Made by a program: the position numbers and the translations under genes. A DNA stretch of 38,059 nt from Acidimicrobiales bacterium (GTDB lineage Bacteria; Actinomycetota; Acidimicrobiia; Spongiisociales; ZC4RG35), in NCBI GenBank assembly GCA_024103415.1, contig JAGFIR010000073.1, forward strand, positions 1 to 38,059, in the 5' to 3' direction. Position 1 is the stretch's first letter. Each line of letters opens with the position of its first letter. Below the pieces are notes generated by a model. The model worked only from the letters and a program-made list of their open reading frames with translations. It did no database searches and was not told the origin of the DNA. This document shows positions 25,601 through 33,535 of the stretch, piece after piece.

Positions 25601-25658
25601 TCTCGTCGACGTCTCGCTGTCGGCGTCGGCGGTGTCGGGTACCTTGGAGAAGCCGTGA
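22641..25658 (+). CDS. Class III cyclase-homology / NB-ARC ATPase / TPR regulator
   Basis: 1005 residues in three parts. A class III nucleotidyl cyclase domain (about 8-175) keeps the metal-binding Asp17 (FTDIEG) and Asp60 (KNEADG) and Arg122, but the transition-state Asn is replaced by His118 (DVHLAAR). Next is an STAND/NB-ARC ATPase (about 200-480) with Walker A GTAGIGKT (225-232) and Walker B-like ALLVLDGCE, then a winged-helix/arm region. Residues beyond about 560 are TPR repeats. This resembles actinobacterial AfsR/cyclase signalling proteins, which may sense a ligand through TPRs; cyclase activity is uncertain. No C-terminal LuxR HTH is visible. It occupies the place of tlyA in M. tuberculosis. 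Start ATG 22641. Confidence 0.88.
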   Translation: MSRSDLPTGTVTFLFTDIEGSTRLLQAMGPSFSHALERHAGIIRSVITQRDGTVVKNEADGFFAVFRSAVAAVAAAVDIQRAMAAEDWDTPWPVRVRIGAHTGEAMLGGADYVGFDVHLAARIGAAGHGGQVVLSAITARLVEHNLGEGVRLEDLGMHRLKDIQEDERLYQVSIDGLQSSFPPVRTLTTSKGNLPTVTTQMIGRQRERERLIEALQSSRLVTITGTAGIGKTTLALGVAGEVLTAYPDGVWLVEVSRLTEPGLLADTIARHMHITETQGEETLTTIGTRLNRAMALLVLDGCEHLVDEVISVVDHLLRNTTALRILVTSREWLEMRGEHLVALEPLPLPPEGIRSPSAIAGYDAIALFLERARLAAPGFELDEVSAPVVAEICRRLDGIPLAMELAAARLNMMTPDQLLDRLDRQFSVLGSRPGSPIPHQQTLEATLDWSYDALGPVERTLFNRLSVFTGGFTLDAAEEVCSDSIVPKEAVLEILGRLIETSLVAGSEDRPGRFRLLKPIAQYAAMRLADGEDAALLRERHAEYFCAVADGPDPLGGSQAERLETLDLERYNIRAALSWLDEHNRGEDVLRIAGHLRWYWVIRRDVTEGWHWLERGFEFGSEDPAILARGHEGIGLLSTMRLDFDRAGESFSEALRLQKETGNLAGVARDTYHLSVVAWLRDDHETAHQLGEEAETLARDAGDRWTEGWSLAVRGTIHRCNGELASAQAQLQRSHGIIASMGGAIDTGWSFLRLGALARDQGDHSAAAEYYATGRDLLLHAGDHLGVAHADAGLGAMAWLAGDREKALTLFRGVLEGFSFGEEASSNLFELKTMIQGNPSTESLMQVVTMNRRRAGETEGHVGAKAALAEYLYHMGKTAQRAGESYRAAAPLRESLALCIEAVDGRGAAIAAAALAGLLAEQGSIEAAARLHALAERTARRDRLPDWPPPDEIGYTEGVETLRMEMGGGWREALEEGEGMTWEAALDLVDVSLSASAVSGTLEKP

Positions 25659-25686
25659 CATCGTCGACGAGAATGGCGCCAGGCCG

Positions 25687-26460
25687 ATGAGGTTCTTCAT
25701 CCAGACCCGACCGGGTCATGCCCACACCGACGAGTTCGCCGACTACCTCGGTGAGCTGATCGACAAGGCCGGGGGAGAAGTGCTGGCCGGACCCGCCGGT
25801 TGCGACATGGTCATCTCCGTCGGGGGCGACGGGACGATGCTGGCGGCAGCCCACGTGGCACTGGACGCCGACGTGCCGGTCGTCGGCTTCAACCTCGGGA
25901 CCATGGGTTTCCTGGCACACGCCGAGACCGACGAGGCGGAGCCGGTCATCGACCGCCTCCTCTCGGGCGACTTCGGCGTCGAGCACCGCATGACGGTGCA
26001 GGCTTCGTTGAACGGGAAGCATCGCTCGGCCGTGAACGACGTGGTGGTGGAGAAGGTGGACACCACCCGCCTCGTCGTGTTGCGGGTCACCATCGACGGC
26101 GACCCGTTCGTCACCTACCGCGCCGACGGGCTCATCCTGGCCACCCCGACCGGTTCCACCGCCTACTCCTTCTCCGCGGGAGGCCCGCTCGTCGACCCCC
26201 GGATCCGAGCCATCGTGATGACCCCGGTGGCGGCTCATTCCTTGTTCGATCGCGCCCTGGTGCTCCCCGAGGACACCGTGATCGAAATCGAGGTCGTGTC
26301 CGACCGCACCGTGCGGGTGAACGTGGACAAGGACAGCCTGGGCGAGTTGCGGGACGGAGAGCGTCTCACCATCGAGGCCGGCGAGCGGACCCTCAAGTTC
26401 GTCTCGCTGCGACCCGGGGGCTTCACCGGGGTGGTCCGCGACAAGTTCCGGCTGGGCTGA
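25687..26460 (+). CDS. nadK: NAD kinase
   Basis: 257 residues. The motifs are GGDGTML (46-52), the conserved NDVV (117-120) and TPTGSTAYSFSAGGP (154-168), the NAD- and ATP-binding signature. It phosphorylates NAD to NADP in the cytoplasm. It is on the short side but complete. The ATG at 25687 follows the regulator gene by 28 bases; the stop overlaps recN by one base (TGATG), matching the conserved nadK-recN pair of actinobacteria. Confidence 0.95.
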   Translation: MRFFIQTRPGHAHTDEFADYLGELIDKAGGEVLAGPAGCDMVISVGGDGTMLAAAHVALDADVPVVGFNLGTMGFLAHAETDEAEPVIDRLLSGDFGVEHRMTVQASLNGKHRSAVNDVVVEKVDTTRLVVLRVTIDGDPFVTYRADGLILATPTGSTAYSFSAGGPLVDPRIRAIVMTPVAAHSLFDRALVLPEDTVIEIEVVSDRTVRVNVDKDSLGELRDGERLTIEAGERTLKFVSLRPGGFTGVVRDKFRLG

Positions 26461-28058
26461 TGCTCCATCACCTGAGGGTCGTCAACCTGGGTGTCATCGC
26501 CGACACCGCCCTGGACTTCGCTCCGGGTCTCAACGTGATCACCGGCGAGACCGGGACCGGCAAGACCCTGCTCCTGGGAGGATTGAGGCTGCTCCTCGGT
26601 GACAAGGCCGACGGGTCCCTCGTGGGAGGGGGTGAGGGCGAGGCGCGCGTGGAGGGCCTCTTCGGGCACGGCGATGACGAGGTGGCGGTGGTTCGCACCG
26701 TGCCCGCCGGCGGGAAGAGCCGCGCCTACGCCGACGGGGTGCTCGTGTCCGCCGCCGCGCTCGCCGAGCAGGTCGGCGACATGGTGGAGATAATCGGCCA
26801 GCACGACCAGCTGGCCCTCAGGCGCCCTGCAACGGTGCTGGCCCTGATCGACTCGTCCGCCCCCGACCTGGTCGCACCCGCCCGAGCGGAATACCAGGCG
26901 GCCTGGGAGCGGCTGCGGGAGGTCGAGGAAGCCTCCGCCGCCCTGGGAGGCGACGGCATGGCGTTGCGTAGGGAGCTCGACCTGGTGGCGTTCCAGGCCG
27001 AGGAGATCTCCCGCGTGGCTCCGACCGATGGCGAAGACGCCGCCCTCGAGGTGGAGGCGTCCCGTCTCCGCAACATCGAGGAGATCACGGTGAACCTGGC
27101 ACACGCGACCCGTCTGCTGGAGCAGATGTCGGAGATCGGCGGGGAGACGATCGCCCGACTCCGCAAGGTCGCCGACCTGGATCCGTCGTCACAGGAGATG
27201 GCGAATGGCGCCGAGTTGCTCATCGAGCAGCTGTCGGAGTTGACCCGCGACGTGGTCGATGCCGCCGAGGGCCTGGATCGGGACGAGGAACGGCTGGAGG
27301 AGATCGAAGCCCGTCTCACCACCCTCGGGGACCTGAAGCGAAAGTACGGCCCGAGTCTCGCCGAGGTCATCGAGTTCGGGCAGAAGGCGTCAGAGCGGGC
27401 CGCCGAGATCGAGGAGACGCTGGGGGCAGCCGACCAGATCGAGGAACGCCTCCGGAAGGCACGGGCCGACGTCCTGACCGCCGCATCGGCGCTCACCGGG
27501 GCCCGTCGTGAGGCGGCAGCGAAGCTGACCGATCGCGCCATGGAGCACCTGGCCGACCTGGGGATGGGACGGCCCCGCCTGGACATCCGGCTCGAACCGT
27601 CGGAGCCCGGGCCCTCGGGAGCCGACCGTGCCGAGGCATGGTTCTCGTCGGATCCCCGGCTCGAGATGACGCCGATCGGAAGCGGGGCCTCCGGCGGCGA
27701 GCTGTCACGTCTAGTTCTGGCGATTCGCCTGGCTGCCCGCACCGAGGCCGGCGAGACACTGGTCTTCGACGAGGTCGACACCGGTGTGGGCGGCACCACG
27801 GCCCTGGCCCTGGGCCGCAAGCTCGCCGACCTCGCGGAGCACGCCCAGGTGATCTGCGTCACCCACCTGCCACAGGTGGCCGCCTTCGCCCGGCGTCACT
27901 TCGTGGTCACCCGGGATGGTGGAAGTGCCGATGCAGTGCGCGTGGATGGGGAGGACCGGGTGAGGGAGATCACCCGGATGCTGGCCGGTCTGCCGGACAG
28001 CGAGGCCGGACAGGTCGCCGCGCGGGAGCTCCTGGTGATCGCCGGGGACGTTTCTTGA
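26460..28058 (+). CDS. recN: DNA repair protein RecN
   Basis: 532 residues, an SMC-like ATPase. The N-terminal half starts LRVVNLGVIADTALDF and has Walker A GETGTGKT (29-36), with GQHDQ nearby (about 113-117). The middle is a long coiled coil interrupted by RLTTLGDLKRKYG. The C-terminal ATPase lobe carries the signature SGASGGELSRL, Walker B TLVFDEVDTGVGG and the late THLPQVA. It aids double-strand-break repair and DNA cohesion. The ATG at 26460 overlaps the nadK TGA by one base; the longer open frame from 25800 is a shadow over nadK. Confidence 0.95.
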   Translation: MLHHLRVVNLGVIADTALDFAPGLNVITGETGTGKTLLLGGLRLLLGDKADGSLVGGGEGEARVEGLFGHGDDEVAVVRTVPAGGKSRAYADGVLVSAAALAEQVGDMVEIIGQHDQLALRRPATVLALIDSSAPDLVAPARAEYQAAWERLREVEEASAALGGDGMALRRELDLVAFQAEEISRVAPTDGEDAALEVEASRLRNIEEITVNLAHATRLLEQMSEIGGETIARLRKVADLDPSSQEMANGAELLIEQLSELTRDVVDAAEGLDRDEERLEEIEARLTTLGDLKRKYGPSLAEVIEFGQKASERAAEIEETLGAADQIEERLRKARADVLTAASALTGARREAAAKLTDRAMEHLADLGMGRPRLDIRLEPSEPGPSGADRAEAWFSSDPRLEMTPIGSGASGGELSRLVLAIRLAARTEAGETLVFDEVDTGVGGTTALALGRKLADLAEHAQVICVTHLPQVAAFARRHFVVTRDGGSADAVRVDGEDRVREITRMLAGLPDSEAGQVAARELLVIAGDVS

Positions 28059-28086
28059 AAACTTCTCCGCGGTTCTCGGGATTGGG

Positions 28087-28116
28087 GCCCGCGGGCTGCT
28101 ACTGTGAAATCCCGTC
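28087..28116 (+). promoter_or_regulatory. Putative pyrG promoter with adjacent palindrome
   Basis: TACTGT at 28100-28105 lies eleven bases before the ATG at 28117. A perfect 10-bp palindrome, GCCCGCGGGC (28087-28096), ends three bases upstream of it and could be an operator or simply G+C coincidence. A start close to the ATG with an initial pyrimidine-sensitive leader, as in other bacteria, is not evident. Confidence 0.3.
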
Positions 28117-29820
28117 ATGAACGGGCCCCTGGAGACCACCGCTTCCGTCTCGGAGAGCCCGCCGACCACCCCCCAGCCGAAGTACATCTTCGTCACCGGT
28201 GGTGTCGTCTCCAGCCTTGGGAAGGGCATCTCCGCAGCCTCCCTGGGGCGTCTCCTCAAGGCCCGCGGTCTCAAGGTCGTCAACCAGAAGCTCGACCCCT
28301 ACATCAACGTCGACCCGGGGACGATGAACCCGTTCCAGCACGGTGAGGTCTTCGTCACCGACGATGGGGGAGAGACGGACCTGGACCTCGGCCACTACGA
28401 GCGGTTCACCGGCGAGAACCTCCGCCGCACTTCCAATGTGACTGCCGGATCCATCTACCTGTCGGTCATCCAGAAGGAGCGACGTGGCGACTATCTGGGC
28501 GACACGGTCCAGGTCATCCCGCACGTCACAAACGAGATCAAGGATCGGATCCGCCGGGTCGGCACACCCGACGTCGACGTGGTCATCACCGAGGTGGGTG
28601 GGACGGTCGGCGACATCGAGTCCCTGCCCTTCCTCGAGGCCATCCGGCAGTTCGCCAACGAGATCGGGCGGGCCAACGCCATGTTCGTCCACGTCACCCT
28701 GGTGCCATACCTCGCCGCCTCGGAGGAATTGAAGACCAAGCCGACCCAGCACTCGGTCGCCGAGCTCCGCAGCAAGGGCATTCACCCCGACGTGATCATC
28801 GTCCGCTCCGACCGTGAGGTCGACGAGTCCGTGCGTCGCAAAGTGAGTCTCTTCTGTGACGTGGAGCCCCGGGCGGTGATCTCGGCACCCGACGCCCCGG
28901 ACATCTACCAGGTGCCCCTCCAACTCCACGACGGTGGGCTCGACGAGGTCGTCTGCGACCGGCTCGGCCTGGTGACCGGCCCGCCGAACCTGGACAACTG
29001 GCGGGCAATGGTGGAACGGGCCGCCGCCGCCACCGAGGTGGTCACGATCGGCATCGTCGGCAAGTACGTCGAGTTGCCCGACGCCTACCTGTCCGTGTTC
29101 GAGGCCCTTCGCCACGCCGCCGCCGGTCACGGGGTCAAGCTCGACGTCCGCTGGATCACCTCCGAGGACGTAACCGGCCTCCTGGCCGACTCCTATCTGG
29201 CCGATCTCGACGGCGTGGTCATCCCCGGCGGGTTCGGGTACCGGGGAGTCGAAGGCAAGGTCGCCGCCATCCGCTACTGCCGGGAGAACGGGATCCCCAT
29301 GCTCGGTCTCTGTCTCGGTCTTCAGTGCGCGGTCATCGAGTTCGCCCGGTCCGTCCTCGGCCTCGCCGACGCAAACAGCACCGAGTTCGATCCCTCCACT
29401 CCTCACCCCGTCATCGACCTGATGCCCAGCCAGGAAGGCGTCGAAGACAAGGGCGGGACCATGAGACTCGGTCTCTACGCCGCCAAGCTCGCCGAAGGAT
29501 CCAAGGTGCGCGCTCTCTACGGCGAGGAACTGGTCTATGAGCGGCATCGTCATCGCTTCGAGGTGAACAACCGGTACCGGAAGGACCTCGAGGCGCACGG
29601 CATGCGGCTCTCCGGTCTGTCGCCCGACGACAACCTCGTCGAGTACGTGGAGTTGGTCGACCATCCGTTCTTCGTCGCCACTCAGGCGCACCCGGAGTTC
29701 CGGTCCCGGCCGGACTCCCCGCATCCTCTCTTCATGGGTCTGGTTGGCGCCGCTCTGCAGCGTCGCAGCACCCAGGACGACGAGATCGTCGCGACCGATC
29801 TGGAGGTGGAGGCACCCTGA
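28117..29820 (+). CDS. pyrG: CTP synthase
   Basis: 567 residues, full length. The N-terminal synthetase domain has [20 protein letters not shown], the P-loop, and [19 protein letters not shown]. The C-terminal glutamine amidotransferase domain has GGFGYRG, the nucleophile Cys in LGLCLGLQ, and the late HPEF of the catalytic triad. It makes CTP from UTP, ATP and glutamine in the cytoplasm. The ATG at 28117 gives about 20 residues ahead of the core; this extension is normal in actinobacteria. A putative -10 TACTGT is eleven bases upstream. Confidence 0.97.
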   Translation: MNGPLETTASVSESPPTTPQPKYIFVTGGVVSSLGKGISAASLGRLLKARGLKVVNQKLDPYINVDPGTMNPFQHGEVFVTDDGGETDLDLGHYERFTGENLRRTSNVTAGSIYLSVIQKERRGDYLGDTVQVIPHVTNEIKDRIRRVGTPDVDVVITEVGGTVGDIESLPFLEAIRQFANEIGRANAMFVHVTLVPYLAASEELKTKPTQHSVAELRSKGIHPDVIIVRSDREVDESVRRKVSLFCDVEPRAVISAPDAPDIYQVPLQLHDGGLDEVVCDRLGLVTGPPNLDNWRAMVERAAAATEVVTIGIVGKYVELPDAYLSVFEALRHAAAGHGVKLDVRWITSEDVTGLLADSYLADLDGVVIPGGFGYRGVEGKVAAIRYCRENGIPMLGLCLGLQCAVIEFARSVLGLADANSTEFDPSTPHPVIDLMPSQEGVEDKGGTMRLGLYAAKLAEGSKVRALYGEELVYERHRHRFEVNNRYRKDLEAHGMRLSGLSPDDNLVEYVELVDHPFFVATQAHPEFRSRPDSPHPLFMGLVGAALQRRSTQDDEIVATDLEVEAP

Positions 29821-29824
29821 CCGC

Positions 29825-29847
29825 GGCGGGCGAGCCAACGCCCCGCC
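29825..29847 (+). terminator. GC-rich hairpin between pyrG and ald
   Basis: GGCGGGCG and CGCCCCGCC pair over eight base pairs with one bulge around a six-base AGCCAA loop, starting five bases after the pyrG stop. No T-run follows, so termination efficiency is uncertain. Confidence 0.35.
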
Positions 29848-29855
29848 CGAAGGTC

Positions 29856-29882
29856 TAGCCTCCCGATCATGGAGGGATTCAA
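29856..29882 (+). promoter_or_regulatory. Putative promoter and ribosome-binding site of ald
   Basis: TAGCCT at 29856-29861 could be the -10 hexamer. GGAGGG at 29871-29876, six bases before the TTG at 29883, fixes that rare start codon; the nearby ATG at 29869 is out of frame. Confidence 0.45.
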
Positions 29883-31004
29883 TTGATCATCGGTGTCCCA
29901 CGCGAAATCAAAACGGCCGAGTATCGGGTGGCCATCACCCCCGTCGGGGTCAGGGAGTTGACGGAGCGCGGCCACGAGGTGCTCATCGAGAAGGGCGCCG
30001 GGGAGGGGTCCAGCATCCTCGACGAGGAGTACGTCGAGCAGGGGGCGACGATCGTCCCCACTCCCGAGGAAGTCTTCGGAGCGGCCGACATGATCCTCAA
30101 GGTCAAGGAGCCGCAGGCCAACGAAGTCGCAATGCTCCGTGAAGGCCAGATCCTCTTCACCTACCTCCATCTCGCCGCCTACCCCGACATGGCCGAGGCC
30201 CTGCTCAAGCGGGGCGCCATCGCCATCGCGTATGAGACGGTGCAGATGCCCGACCGCTATCTGCCGCTGCTGGCGCCAATGTCGGAGATCGCCGGGCGCA
30301 TGGCCGCCCAGGCCGGATCGCACCTCCTCGAGCGGGCCCACGGCGGCCGGGGCATCCTGCTCGGCGGCGTCCCCGGAGTCCGTCCGGCCAAGGTCGTGGT
30401 GGTCGGGGGCGGCATGGCCGGCACCAACGCCGCGGTGATGGCCATGGGCATGCAGGCCGAGGTGGTGGTGCTCGACACGGACATCCCCAAGCTCCGGTAT
30501 CTCGAGGCGACCTACCACGGGCGCATCTTCACGATGCACTCCAACAAGCTGAACATCGAGGATCAGGTGATCTCGGCCGACCTCGTCATCGGCACGGTGC
30601 TCGTGCCCGGTGCGGCTGCGCCGAAGCTGGTCACCGAGGACATGGTCCGGGCCATGAAGCAGGGATCCGTGCTCGTCGACGTCGCCATCGACCAGGGCGG
30701 GTGCTTCGAGACCTCACGTGAGACCACGCACACCGACCCGACCTACGCCCTGCACGACGTCATCCACTACGCCGTGGGCAACATCCCGGGCGCGGTCCCG
30801 CACACCTCCACCTACGCGTTGAGCAACGCCACGCTGAGATACGCGGTGACCCTCGCCGACAGGGGAGTGAAGGGAGCCGTCGAGGCGCTGCCCGAGCTGG
30901 CCGGCGGCATCAACGTGGTCGGCGACGCGGTGTGCCACCCGGCTGTCGCCTCCAGCCTCGGCAAGGACTTCGTCGCGCCGCGGGAGGCCCTGGCCCAACT
31001 GTGA
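29883..31004 (+). CDS. ald: Alanine dehydrogenase
   Basis: 373 residues. The N-terminus IIGVPREIKTAEYRVAITP is diagnostic for alanine dehydrogenase. Catalytic Lys75 (LKVKEP) and His96 (TYLHLAA) are in place, and the NAD-binding GGGMAG lies in VVVVGGGMAGTNAA. The protein converts L-alanine and pyruvate with NAD and ammonium. The TTG start is supported by GGAGGG six bases upstream and by the family N-terminus. The gene is not at this place in M. tuberculosis (a NUDIX gene follows pyrG there). The stop overlaps the xerD GTG by four bases. Confidence 0.95.
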   Translation: MIIGVPREIKTAEYRVAITPVGVRELTERGHEVLIEKGAGEGSSILDEEYVEQGATIVPTPEEVFGAADMILKVKEPQANEVAMLREGQILFTYLHLAAYPDMAEALLKRGAIAIAYETVQMPDRYLPLLAPMSEIAGRMAAQAGSHLLERAHGGRGILLGGVPGVRPAKVVVVGGGMAGTNAAVMAMGMQAEVVVLDTDIPKLRYLEATYHGRIFTMHSNKLNIEDQVISADLVIGTVLVPGAAAPKLVTEDMVRAMKQGSVLVDVAIDQGGCFETSRETTHTDPTYALHDVIHYAVGNIPGAVPHTSTYALSNATLRYAVTLADRGVKGAVEALPELAGGINVVGDAVCHPAVASSLGKDFVAPREALAQL

Positions 31005-31894
31005 AGTCGGGCCTGCCTCTACGCGATGCCGTGGAGGAGTATCTGGCGTCCCTCCGCGTGGAGGCCGGCCTGTCGCCGCACACGATCGCCGCCTACCGGC
31101 GGGACCTCACCCAGTACCTGGAGTTTCTCGCGGGGAAGGAGCCCACGACGAGGGAGGTCGACGACTTCTCCGCCGAGCTGGTGAGACGCGGGCTCAGCGA
31201 CTCCACCCACAAGCGGAAGCTGTCGGCGGTGAAGGGTTTCCATCGTTTCATGGTGTCCGAGGGTCTGCGCGACGACGATCCAACGAGGCTGGTCACCAGC
31301 CCGCGGCGACCCGACCCGTTCCCCAAGGCCCTGGACATCGACGAGGCCATCGCCTTGGTGGAGGCACCGGATCGATCCACGGTCGGAGGCCGGCGGGACG
31401 CCGCGCTCCTCGAGTTCCTCTACGCCACCGGGGCACGCGTCTCCGAGGCAGTCGCGCTCGACCTGCCCGACCTCGACCTCGAGGAAGGCGTCGCCATCGT
31501 CACGGGGAAAGGCTCGAAGCAGCGGCTCGTCCCGATCGGCTCCAAGGCGGTCGAAGCGCTGCGCTCCTGGCTGCCCGACCGGCTCGCCCTGATCAAGAGG
31601 GCGACCAAGGGAGACCCCGTGTTCCTCAACCTTCGGGGCGGCCGTCTCACCCGTCAGGGGGCGTTCGACGTCGTGCGGAAGAGCGCTCTCAGGGCGGGGA
31701 TCCCTCCCGAGAAGGTGTCGCCTCACGTGCTCCGGCATTCGGCGGCGACGCATATGGTCGAGGCAGGAGCGGACCTTCGGACCGTCCAAGAGATGCTCGG
31801 TCACGCTACGATCAGCACGACCCAGGTCTACACGCGGGTCAGTCGATCCCACGTAATGGAGATCTACGTCCAATCACACCCCAGGAGTCGTTGA
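31001..31894 (+). CDS. xerD: Site-specific tyrosine recombinase XerD
   Basis: 297 residues, the normal XerC/D size. The N-terminal SAM-like core-binding domain (1-100) has LSPHTIAAYRRDL. The catalytic domain has Arg146 (ATGARVSE), Lys170 (GKGSKQR), His242/Arg245 (HVLRHSAATH), His268 (LGHATIS) and the nucleophile Tyr277 (TTQVYTRV). It resolves chromosome dimers at dif with XerC. The GTG at 31001 is set by a four-base overlap with ald. Position between pyrG and scpA matches mycobacteria, so it is the housekeeping recombinase and not a phage integrase. Confidence 0.95.
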   Translation: MKSGLPLRDAVEEYLASLRVEAGLSPHTIAAYRRDLTQYLEFLAGKEPTTREVDDFSAELVRRGLSDSTHKRKLSAVKGFHRFMVSEGLRDDDPTRLVTSPRRPDPFPKALDIDEAIALVEAPDRSTVGGRRDAALLEFLYATGARVSEAVALDLPDLDLEEGVAIVTGKGSKQRLVPIGSKAVEALRSWLPDRLALIKRATKGDPVFLNLRGGRLTRQGAFDVVRKSALRAGIPPEKVSPHVLRHSAATHMVEAGADLRTVQEMLGHATISTTQVYTRVSRSHVMEIYVQSHPRSR

Positions 31895-32247
31895 TGTCGT
31901 CTGACACAGCCAAAGCAGAAGAGCTGCTGCGCAGCGAGCGGGAGAGGCTCGTGCGCCAGCTCGCCGAGCTCGGCGCGGCCGAGGACGGCGAACTGAGGTC
32001 CGACATCGACTTCGGTGGGAGCTTCGCCGACGCGGCCGCGGTGACGGCGGAGCGCACCGAGGTGCTCGGCCTCGTCGAGACCCTGCGGGGCCAGGTCGAG
32101 GACATCGACAAGGCCCTCGAGCGGATCGAGGAAGGCCTCTACGGCACGTGTGCGAACTGTGGCAAGGAGATCTCCCCGGATCGCCTGGCCGCACTGCCGG
32201 CATCGATCCTCTGCGTCGAGTGCAAGAGCAAGGGCGTCACCGTCTGA
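31894..32247 (+). CDS. DksA/TraR-family C4 zinc-finger protein
   Basis: 117 residues: a charged N-terminal coiled coil (about 5-85) and a four-Cys zinc finger, C86/C89 and C107/C110 (TCANCGKEISPDRLAALPAS ... LCVEC). This is the DksA/TraR fold, which enters the RNA polymerase secondary channel; whether it regulates transcription with ppGpp here is unknown. The coiled coil lacks an obvious DksA-type Asp-Asp pair at the tip. AGGAG at 31883-31887 supports ATG 31894, which overlaps the xerD stop by one base. M. tuberculosis has other genes at this place. Confidence 0.87.
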   Translation: MSSDTAKAEELLRSERERLVRQLAELGAAEDGELRSDIDFGGSFADAAAVTAERTEVLGLVETLRGQVEDIDKALERIEEGLYGTCANCGKEISPDRLAALPASILCVECKSKGVTV

Positions 32248-32750
32248 AGTCGATCAGACGGCCACTTCATCTCGTCCGAAGATTCTTCGAGGTGTTGCTG
32301 GCACGTCCTCTCAGTGAGGACGAGGTGTCGACCGTGCGCGCCTGGGTGGGCAGCGACCGGCTTCTGGAGTTGTTCATGGCCCAGCAGGTGGCCGACCAGC
32401 GTCATGGCTACGAGACCGGCAAGGCCGTGGCGGCTGCCGGGCATCGTCTGGAACTGGTGGCCGCCGCCGCCCTCCACGACGTCGGGAAGATCCACTCCAG
32501 GTTCGGGCCCGTCAGGCGAAGCATCGCCACGGTGCTCATGGGGCTCAAGCTCCCGCTCGGGGGGCGATGGGCGGCTTACCGGGATCACGGCGAGCTCGGG
32601 GCCATCGATCTCGAGAGGGCCGGTGCATCCGATCTGATCGTCAGCTTCGCCCGTCACCACCAGCACCGCCGACCGCCGGAGATGGCCCCGGAGGACTGGT
32701 CGGTGCTCAACCGGGCCGACCTGGGGACATTGACCGGGACCAGCGGCTGA
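32220..32750 (+). CDS. HD-domain protein (metal-dependent phosphohydrolase-like)
   Basis: About 176 residues from GTG 32220. The metal-binding HD motif is visible: DQRHGYETG, then AAALHDVGKIHSRFG and a distal ARHHQHRR. The part RRFFEVLLARPLSEDE looks like the start of the conserved region, so starts inside it (GTG 32292, TTG 32295) seem too late. Upstream options are GTG 32220, which overlaps dksA by 28 bases, or CTG 32243 with a four-base overlap (CTGA); neither has a good ribosome-binding site. Nucleotide hydrolysis is the usual HD activity; substrate unknown. It is translationally linked to dksA. Confidence 0.72.
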   Translation: MQEQGRHRLKSIRRPLHLVRRFFEVLLARPLSEDEVSTVRAWVGSDRLLELFMAQQVADQRHGYETGKAVAAAGHRLELVAAAALHDVGKIHSRFGPVRRSIATVLMGLKLPLGGRWAAYRDHGELGAIDLERAGASDLIVSFARHHQHRRPPEMAPEDWSVLNRADLGTLTGTSG

Positions 32751-32757
32751 CCACGGA

Positions 32758-32773
32758 TATCCTCGCTGCAGGA
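32758..32773 (+). promoter_or_regulatory. Putative scpA promoter -10
   Basis: TATCCT at 32758-32763 is ten bases before the ATG at 32774, in the 23-base gap after the HD gene. A GGA just before the ATG is too close to act as a ribosome-binding site. Confidence 0.3.
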
Positions 32774-33535
32774 ATGACGTTCCAGGTCAAGACCACCGTG
32801 TTCGAGGGGCCCCTCGACCTGTTGCTGCAGTTGATCACGCGGCACCAGGTCGAGATCACCGCCGTCGGTCTCACCGAGGTGGTCGCCGACTATCTGGCGT
32901 TCATCGAGGAGATGGAGAAGCTGGACATGGAGGTGACCTCCGAGTTCCTCCTCATCGCTGCCACCCTGATCCAGCTCAAGAGCCGATCCCTCCTTCCTCG
33001 CGGCGGTGAGTTCGACCTCGACGACGAACTGGCTCTCATCGAGGAACGCGATCGTCTGCTGGCCCGGCTGCTCGCCTCGGTCACCTTCAAGGACGTGGCG
33101 GCGGTGCTGCAGCGGCGAATGCAGGAGATGAACCGCTACGTGCCGCGCGTCTCCGGAGTCGACCAGGAGATCGAGCCAAAACCCCAGGTGGTGGAGATCC
33201 CCGTCGACGCGCCCCGTCTCGCCGAGATCGCGGCCAGGGTGTTCGCCCGGGCCGACGCGGAGCCAGACCTCGACCATCTCGACCTCGACCTGCCCAGTGT
33301 CGAGGAGGCCATCCAGGACCTGCGGGTCCGGCTCGAGACCGTGGCCTACAGCACGTTCGACGACTTGACCGAGCATTGCTCGCGTCGTGTCGAGGTGGCG
33401 GCGTACTTCCTGGCGCTGCTGGAGATGGCCCGGTGGGGTCTGGTGGAGCTGGCCCAGGAGGACTGGCTGGCGGAGATCGAAGTTCGCAAGGGCCGGGTCG
33501 TCGACATCGACATGGTCTCGGAGTGGGCGTCGTGA
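32774..33535 (+). CDS. scpA: Segregation and condensation protein A
   Basis: 253 residues of kleisin type. The N-terminus FEGPLDLLLQLITRHQVEIT contacts the SMC neck, and DMEVTSEFLLIAATLIQLKSR is the ScpA core. A variable middle carries RGGEFDLDDEL. The C-terminal winged helix (ALLEMARWGLVELAQED) binds the SMC head. With ScpB and SMC it compacts and segregates the chromosome. The longer open frame from 32567 is a shadow over the HD gene. Its stop overlaps the scpB GTG by four bases. Confidence 0.94.
   Translation: MTFQVKTTVFEGPLDLLLQLITRHQVEITAVGLTEVVADYLAFIEEMEKLDMEVTSEFLLIAATLIQLKSRSLLPRGGEFDLDDELALIEERDRLLARLLASVTFKDVAAVLQRRMQEMNRYVPRVSGVDQEIEPKPQVVEIPVDAPRLAEIAARVFARADAEPDLDHLDLDLPSVEEAIQDLRVRLETVAYSTFDDLTEHCSRRVEVAAYFLALLEMARWGLVELAQEDWLAEIEVRKGRVVDIDMVSEWAS

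Noticed and set aside
31001-31894. Tyrosine recombinase as a mobile-element or phage integrase
   Set aside because: Length, motifs and the pyrG-xerD-scpA neighbourhood fit the housekeeping XerD; no attachment site, direct repeat or phage genes lie nearby.
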